The notes under the pieces are model-generated. The model searched no databases. It saw nothing but the letters and a program-made list of their open reading frames with translations, and had not been told where the DNA came from. Below are positions 59,442 through 64,000 of a stretch of DNA of 64,000 nt, piece after piece (the stretch's first letter is position 1; every line of letters begins with the position of its first letter). The DNA is taken from positions 1 to 64,000 of the forward strand of contig URUU01000005.1 in NCBI GenBank assembly GCA_900551235.1, in the 5' to 3' direction. The stretch is from an uncultured Lachnospiraceae bacterium (GTDB lineage Bacteria > Bacillota > Clostridia > Lachnospirales > Lachnospiraceae). The translations under genes and the position numbers were made by a program.

Positions 59442-60026
59442 ATGAGGATCATACTTGCATCCGCTTCGCCAAGAAGGAAAGAACTGTTAGAACAGGCAGG
59501 GATCGCGTTTGAAATCCAGATCGGAAATGCACAGGAGTGCATCACAAAAGAAGAGCCGGGGGAGATCGTAGAAGAACTGTCGCTTGCCAAGGCGCAGAAA
59601 GTGGCAGAGGAAGTGACAGGAGATGCCGTGATCATAGGGGCAGATACGATCGTTGCCAAAGACAGAGAAATACTGGGTAAGCCGAAGGATGCTGCAGATG
59701 CGCATCGGATGCTTGCCCTGTTGCAGGGAACAAAACATCAGGTTTATACGGGAGTAACACTGATACAGAAAAAAGGGGAGCGTCAGATCGTCCGTGCTTT
59801 TCATGAGCGGACGGATGTTTTTATGTCACCGATGTGCGATGATGAAATCGAAGCGTATATTGCCACAGGGGAGCCGTTTGACAAGGCAGGCAGTTACGGC
59901 ATACAGGGACGGGCAGGGATTTTCGTAGAAAAAATAGAAGGAGATTATTATAATGTAGTCGGACTTCCGGTTTCCAGGCTTTACCATGAGTTAAAAAGAC
60001 TGGAAACGGAGACGGCTGCAGAATAG
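59442..60026 (+). CDS. maf: Maf family nucleotide pyrophosphatase
   Basis: This 194-residue protein shows the Maf signature ILASASPRRKELLEQAGI at the N-terminus, GADTIVAKDREILGKPKDAADAHRML and GSYGIQGRAGIFVEKIEGDYYNVVGLP. Family members hydrolyse dTTP, UTP or modified nucleotides and may help limit incorporation of altered bases. GGAGG lies before 59442. A 32-base gap to the response-regulator gene without a terminator suggests read-through. Confidence 0.95.
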   Translation: MRIILASASPRRKELLEQAGIAFEIQIGNAQECITKEEPGEIVEELSLAKAQKVAEEVTGDAVIIGADTIVAKDREILGKPKDAADAHRMLALLQGTKHQVYTGVTLIQKKGERQIVRAFHERTDVFMSPMCDDEIEAYIATGEPFDKAGSYGIQGRAGIFVEKIEGDYYNVVGLPVSRLYHELKRLETETAAE

Positions 60027-60058
60027 AAGGGACGTAAGGAAAGATACAGGGGGCAATT

Positions 60059-60718
60059 ATGGCGAACCGAATACTGGTTGTAGAAGATGATACGGCGATT
60101 TCAGAACTGATCTGCATGAACCTGGAAGTGACCGGCTACGAAGTCGTTCCGGTCATGGATGGCGATGAAGTGGAAGAAACGCTGGAAAAGCAAGAAGCAT
60201 TTGATCTGGCACTGCTGGACATCATGCTTCCGGGAAAAGACGGATTTGAGCTTCTGGAAGTGATGAAAGCATACGGCATACCAGTTATTTATATTACGGC
60301 AAAGGCAGATGTCAGTTCCAAGATCAAGGGACTGCGTTCCGGAGCAGAAGATTATATCGTAAAACCATTTGAAGTACTGGAGCTGCTGGTGCGGATCGAA
60401 AAAGTGCTGGAGCGTACCGGAAAACAAAGAGAGATCATACAGGTAAAGGATCTGGAGATCCATTTATCGGAGCATAAAGTGACACGGGGCGGAAAAGTAC
60501 TGAGCCTGAAACCGATGGAGTATGACCTGTTGGTGCTGCTGGCAAAAAACAAAAACGTAGCGTTTACCAGAGAACAGCTTTTGAATGAAGTATGGGGAAG
60601 CAACTATCTGGGAGAGACCAGAACAATCGATGTGCATATCGGCCAGCTGCGGAAAAAGCTGGATCTGGCAGATGTGATCAAGACCATTCCAAAGATTGGA
60701 TACCGACTGGAGGAGTGA
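60059..60718 (+). CDS. OmpR/PhoB-type response regulator
   Basis: This 219-residue protein has a receiver domain (ILVVEDDTAISELI, phosphoacceptor Asp in LALLDIMLPGKDG, Lys in YIVKPFE) and a winged-helix DNA-binding domain (about 125-219; VAFTREQLLNEVWG, TRTIDVHIGQLRKKL). It works with the kinase encoded one base further on. The lipoprotein after the kinase may be its target or sensor partner. Confidence 0.95.
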   Translation: MANRILVVEDDTAISELICMNLEVTGYEVVPVMDGDEVEETLEKQEAFDLALLDIMLPGKDGFELLEVMKAYGIPVIYITAKADVSSKIKGLRSGAEDYIVKPFEVLELLVRIEKVLERTGKQREIIQVKDLEIHLSEHKVTRGGKVLSLKPMEYDLLVLLAKNKNVAFTREQLLNEVWGSNYLGETRTIDVHIGQLRKKLDLADVIKTIPKIGYRLEE

Positions 60719-60719
60719 C

Positions 60720-62114
60720 ATGAAACTCTGGCAGAAAATATCACTGCTCACAGCAGCCATTCTGCTGATATCCATGGCAGTTTACGGTGGAATCACCGTA
60801 TATGAAACAACCAATTATAACTTAAATCAGACACGCACAACGGCGTCCAGGCAGGTAAGGACAACGGCCTATGCCCTTGGTCAGAGTCTGAGCAATGCAG
60901 ATACACAGGAGATGAGCGATACGGCAAGGAAAGCTTATCTCCAGTTTTTGCTGCGCAGATATAGCTGCCGCGATTATATGCTTCTGCAGGACTGGGAGCT
61001 GGCGGCAAATACGACCAACTATGAACTGACCGGAAATGCACTGAAGCAGTTTGATACCTGGGAGCCGGTCGCGGCATTTCAGAAACGGAATGGGAAGCAT
61101 CTGATGATCGTCGGACAGAAAATACCGGTTTCGGACGGCAGCAAAGGCTCTTATCAGTTGCTTCTGGTACGGGATATTTCGGAAATTTACAACAATGTAC
61201 TGACGCAGATCGGGATGTTTCTGGTATTTTTGGGGATCATTGTAGCAGTAGCGATCAATGCGGTATTCTGGATCATCCGCCGGATGCTCAAACCGCTGCG
61301 TGACCTTCGTGAAACTGCAGGGGCGATCAGCCAGGGACAGCTTACCCGGCGTGTGCGCGTGCGTTCAAACGATGAAGTAGGTGCACTGAGCGTATCTTTT
61401 AATCAGATGGCAGACCAGATAGAATACCAGATGGAAGAACTGGAGCAGGTGTCCGAACGAAGAAAACAGCTTCTTGGAAGTCTGGCACACGAACTGAAAA
61501 CACCGATGACATCGATCATCGGCTATTCGGACACCCTTCTGCATGTGCGGATCAACGAAGAACAGCAGAAAAAGGCACTGACGCATATCAACAATGAATG
61601 CCGCAGGCTGGAACGACTGTCAGGGAAAATGATGAATCTGCTGGAACTATATAATAATGAAACAATCCACATGGAAGCATATCCGGTGGCAGAGCTGCTG
61701 AAAAAAGTGGCAGAACTGGAGAAATACCATCTGGAAGAAAAAGGGATCGTTCTGGAAACCAGAAGTGATGATACCAGGCTTGTGATGGATGTGGATCTGA
61801 TGGAAAGCCTTCTGATCAATCTGATCGACAATGCCATGAAAGCATCAAAAGAAGGAGATACGATCCGTGTAGAAGCAAAAGATGGCTGTATTTTTGTGGA
61901 AGACCACGGAAAAGGGATCGCAGCAGAAGAGATTCCGAAGATCACCGAAGCCTTTTATATGGTAGACAAATCCAGAAGCAAAAAAGCAGGCGGGATCGGG
62001 CTTGGACTGGCACTTTGCACACAGATCGTAAAACTGCATCATGCAAAAATGGGAATTACCAGTGAACCGGGAAAAGGCACACAGATACGGGTTGTATTTC
62101 CACGGCAGGAATAA
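60720..62114 (+). CDS. Sensor histidine kinase, HisKA type
   Basis: This 464-residue kinase has membrane helices at about 7-28 and 157-182 around an extracellular sensor of about 125 residues. A HAMP domain (about 183-235), the phospho-His motif LAHELKTPMTSIIGYSD and the ATPase boxes LLINLIDNAMKAS, EDHGKGI and GGIGLGLALCTQIVKLH follow. ATG 60720 lies one base after the regulator stop with GGAGG. The stimulus is unknown; ordinary orthodox kinase. Confidence 0.9.
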   Translation: MKLWQKISLLTAAILLISMAVYGGITVYETTNYNLNQTRTTASRQVRTTAYALGQSLSNADTQEMSDTARKAYLQFLLRRYSCRDYMLLQDWELAANTTNYELTGNALKQFDTWEPVAAFQKRNGKHLMIVGQKIPVSDGSKGSYQLLLVRDISEIYNNVLTQIGMFLVFLGIIVAVAINAVFWIIRRMLKPLRDLRETAGAISQGQLTRRVRVRSNDEVGALSVSFNQMADQIEYQMEELEQVSERRKQLLGSLAHELKTPMTSIIGYSDTLLHVRINEEQQKKALTHINNECRRLERLSGKMMNLLELYNNETIHMEAYPVAELLKKVAELEKYHLEEKGIVLETRSDDTRLVMDVDLMESLLINLIDNAMKASKEGDTIRVEAKDGCIFVEDHGKGIAAEEIPKITEAFYMVDKSRSKKAGGIGLGLALCTQIVKLHHAKMGITSEPGKGTQIRVVFPRQE

Positions 62115-62123
62115 GGAGATATT

Positions 62124-63503
62124 ATGAAACGGAAAAAGAAAAAGCTGGTATGGATGGCAGCCTGTATCGCACTGGCGGCAGCACTTGGCGGATGTATGGA
62201 GACACCGGAGGATTCCTGTATCGTAAAAGAGAAAGAAACTGAGACAGGGAAGATTTTTTCAGGAACTGAATCCGAAGAAAATGTCAGTATCGCGGAACAG
62301 GTCCAGGCGGGGAAAGAATGGCAGCAGGAGATACGGGAAGGAGATATCACCGTCGGCATAAAGGCGGATATCGAAATGCCGGCAGGCAACAGCATGAAGA
62401 TCTATACGGCACAGAGCCGCTGGTTTACGCAGGGCGATCTCGATGGCTGGCTGAAGCTTCTAACGCAGGGTCATCCGCTGAAGGATTACGATACGGGGGA
62501 AGTACTGGCATGGAAGTCACAGGAAGAATTGAGCGGAGTCGTGTCCCTGGAGAACCGTTATGCTTCCTGGTCTGATACCGAAAATAAGAATTATATTTTT
62601 GAGATGCAGAACATAGAAGAGAATGGGGAGAAAAAAGCAAACCTGGAGCTGAGAAGAGAAGAGAACAGTGATTATGTCCCGTGGAACCACATCGGAAACG
62701 GTACAGAACCAAAAACAAAAACCGGAAGAAAACAGATGAAAAAAGCGGCGGACCGCATGCTGGAGGAGCTTGGACTTTCAAAAGAATTACAGTATATACA
62801 GGCAGAAACCGTGTATTGCATGACGGAAAATGTCTATACAGATGGAGCAGGAGGACTTGTCACAGAAGAAAGACCGGGCTGGCGTTTTTATTACACCAGA
62901 ACGATCGAGGATGCCGCTGTCACCCACGTACAGAATAAGGTATTGTCAGAAGGAACGCTGGAAGGACTGAATTTTGATCTGGAAAACAGCCTTGGCATGG
63001 GGAATGACCATTTTTACAGCAGTGACAGCGAAGAAAACTGGGAGACAAATGCACAGGCAGAAAGCTTCTGTATCACGTTTGATGAAGAAGGACTGGTGGA
63101 TGTAGCCTGGATGAATCCGGTCAGTGTTGAGGCAAACGAGGGAGACGGCATCTTTTTGCTCCCGTTCTCGGATATTTTGCAAGTATTTCAGAAGTCCATC
63201 ACCAAACAGTATATTCTGGAACTGTTTGCAGAACGGGATATTCCGGCAGGGGCACAGGTTACGGAAATACGCCTTGGCTATCAGAGAGTGGAAACACAGG
63301 ATAAAGATGGAAAAAACGGAAAAGAACAGATGATCCCGGTATGGGATTTTATCGGAACGTATGACAGCGAAACGGCAGAACAGATCCTGGAAAATGCCGG
63401 AAATATCTGGGGACAGTGTTATCTGAAACAGAAAAAAACAGACAGCCTGCTGACCATCAATGCGACCGACGGAACCGTGGTGGACTGGGGAAATGATTTG
63501 TAG
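62124..63503 (+). CDS. Lipoprotein of unknown function downstream of a two-component system
   Basis: This 459-residue protein has a lipoprotein signal (lipobox LGGC, Cys24) and a mature part without recognisable enzyme motifs. It has polar linkers at about 30-60 and 185-205 (KTKTGRKQMKKAADR) and a late GYQRVETQDKDGKNGKEQMIPVW stretch. It loosely recalls the DUF6034-type lipoproteins of Lachnospiraceae; that is memory of style, not a demonstrated match. It starts nine bases after the kinase gene with AAGGAG, so it is probably made with the kinase and could sense or be controlled by it. Confidence 0.7.
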   Translation: MKRKKKKLVWMAACIALAAALGGCMETPEDSCIVKEKETETGKIFSGTESEENVSIAEQVQAGKEWQQEIREGDITVGIKADIEMPAGNSMKIYTAQSRWFTQGDLDGWLKLLTQGHPLKDYDTGEVLAWKSQEELSGVVSLENRYASWSDTENKNYIFEMQNIEENGEKKANLELRREENSDYVPWNHIGNGTEPKTKTGRKQMKKAADRMLEELGLSKELQYIQAETVYCMTENVYTDGAGGLVTEERPGWRFYYTRTIEDAAVTHVQNKVLSEGTLEGLNFDLENSLGMGNDHFYSSDSEENWETNAQAESFCITFDEEGLVDVAWMNPVSVEANEGDGIFLLPFSDILQVFQKSITKQYILELFAERDIPAGAQVTEIRLGYQRVETQDKDGKNGKEQMIPVWDFIGTYDSETAEQILENAGNIWGQCYLKQKKTDSLLTINATDGTVVDWGNDL

Positions 63504-63511
63504 GCTTCAGA

Positions 63512-63540
63512 TTGCGTTGCCCGGAAATGTCTGTTATACT
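63512..63540 (+). promoter_or_regulatory. Promoter of the serine acetyltransferase gene
   Basis: TTGCGT (63512-63517) and TATACT (63535-63540), 17-base spacer, 30 bases before the start codon. Confidence 0.7.
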
Positions 63541-63569
63541 TGGAGATATAATGAAAAAGGAGAAGAAAA

Positions 63570-64000
63570 ATGGAACAGAAAAAAGAAGAAATCAAAAATC
63601 TTGTCAATGATATTCTGGACAGTTATGATAAATATCCGATCACACGGAACATTGACTGCCGGAACCGCATCAACAGCGAAAGCGTCAGTGAGATTCTGGA
63701 GATGATACGCAGGATACTTTTTCCGGGATACTTTGAAAACAAGAATCTTCGCAAAGATTCCATCGAATATCATGTAGGAGAACTTCTGGAAAATATCGAA
63801 TATAATCTGACAAAACAGGTGACTATGGCACTTCCGCATCTGGAAGCCTGCCGTCAGGCATCACAGGAAACGCTGACCGGGAAAGCAAGAGAGATCACAC
63901 ATGCATTTCTGGCACAGATCCCGAAGCTGCGCGATGTGTTGGCAACGGATGTGAAGGCAGGCTATGAGGGAGATCCGGCAGCCTTTAACACGGATGAGGT
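63570..64000 (+). CDS. Serine O-acetyltransferase, EpsC type (cut by window edge)
   Basis: The frame opens with ATG 63570 (AAGGAG eight bases upstream) and is open to the window end, 143 codons. The visible part is the helical N-terminal domain of the long EpsC/CysE group: NLVNDILDSYDKYPITRNIDCRNRINSESVSEILEMI, LFPGYFENKNL and ATDVKAGYEGDPAA, where the catalytic left-handed beta-helix would begin next. The enzyme would make O-acetylserine for cysteine synthesis. The hexapeptide repeats lie outside the window. Confidence 0.8.
   Translation, partial: MEQKKEEIKNLVNDILDSYDKYPITRNIDCRNRINSESVSEILEMIRRILFPGYFENKNLRKDSIEYHVGELLENIEYNLTKQVTMALPHLEACRQASQETLTGKAREITHAFLAQIPKLRDVLATDVKAGYEGDPAAFNTDE

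Overview
The window looks like chromosomal DNA of a low-to-mid GC, Gram-positive gut anaerobe of the Lachnospiraceae (Blautia/Ruminococcus-like). This is an inference from gene content and sequence style: DUF5711 protein, TatD-associated radical SAM protein, YesM/YesN sensor pair, Mgl importer, BspA-type surface repeats, strong AGGAGG ribosome binding sites and sortase-anchored proteins. No rRNA gene was available to confirm it.

Layout. 1-404: one end of an insertion sequence, which has removed the 5' part of a large repeat-built surface protein gene (405-4218). 4380-7756: a DUF5711 beta-propeller membrane protein, a CvpA-family protein and a secreted SH3/SleB-type cell-wall hydrolase. 7953-11432: TetR regulator, a structured intergenic repeat, a small helical protein and an MMPL exporter. 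11667-18786: a tight seven-gene run that joins a three-gene NitT/TauT-type ABC importer to an acyl-transfer module (MBOAT, DltD-like SGNH protein, adenylate-forming ligase, acyl carrier protein). 18908-19930: a LacI regulator with a palindrome on its own promoter, then tRNA-Pro(CGG). 20587-28954: a pilus locus with the gene order of streptococcal FCT islands (large tip-type adhesin, SipA-like protein without the peptidase dyad, FctA-like major pilin, class B sortase, minor/basal pilin).

29109-30874 (minus strand): split transketolase. 31302-34670: housekeeping cluster with an acidic protein, hotdog thioesterase, Sua5-type t6A synthase, a low-molecular-weight phosphatase homologue with an altered P-loop, RpiB and dCMP deaminase. 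34735-39043: MoxR, DUF58 and transglutaminase operon. 39159-41305: ECF S component, pyridoxal kinase and a TatD-linked radical SAM protein; the second copy of the structured repeat lies between the first two. 41398-49877: YesN/YesM two-component system, a membrane-anchored sugar-binding protein and the MglBAC-type importer. 50702-56857: a secreted 2051-residue GH2 beta-galactosidase. Together these suggest extracellular galactoside cleavage, galactose sensing and uptake. 56984-64000: Gx transporter (minus), small zinc-ribbon membrane protein, branched-chain aminotransferase, Maf, an OmpR/HK pair with a downstream lipoprotein, and the start of a serine acetyltransferase gene.

The strongest candidates for something little described are the seven-gene importer plus acyl-transfer operon, the FCT-like pilus locus in a gut commensal with its dead signal peptidase, and a two-copy intergenic repeat whose stems show compensatory base changes.
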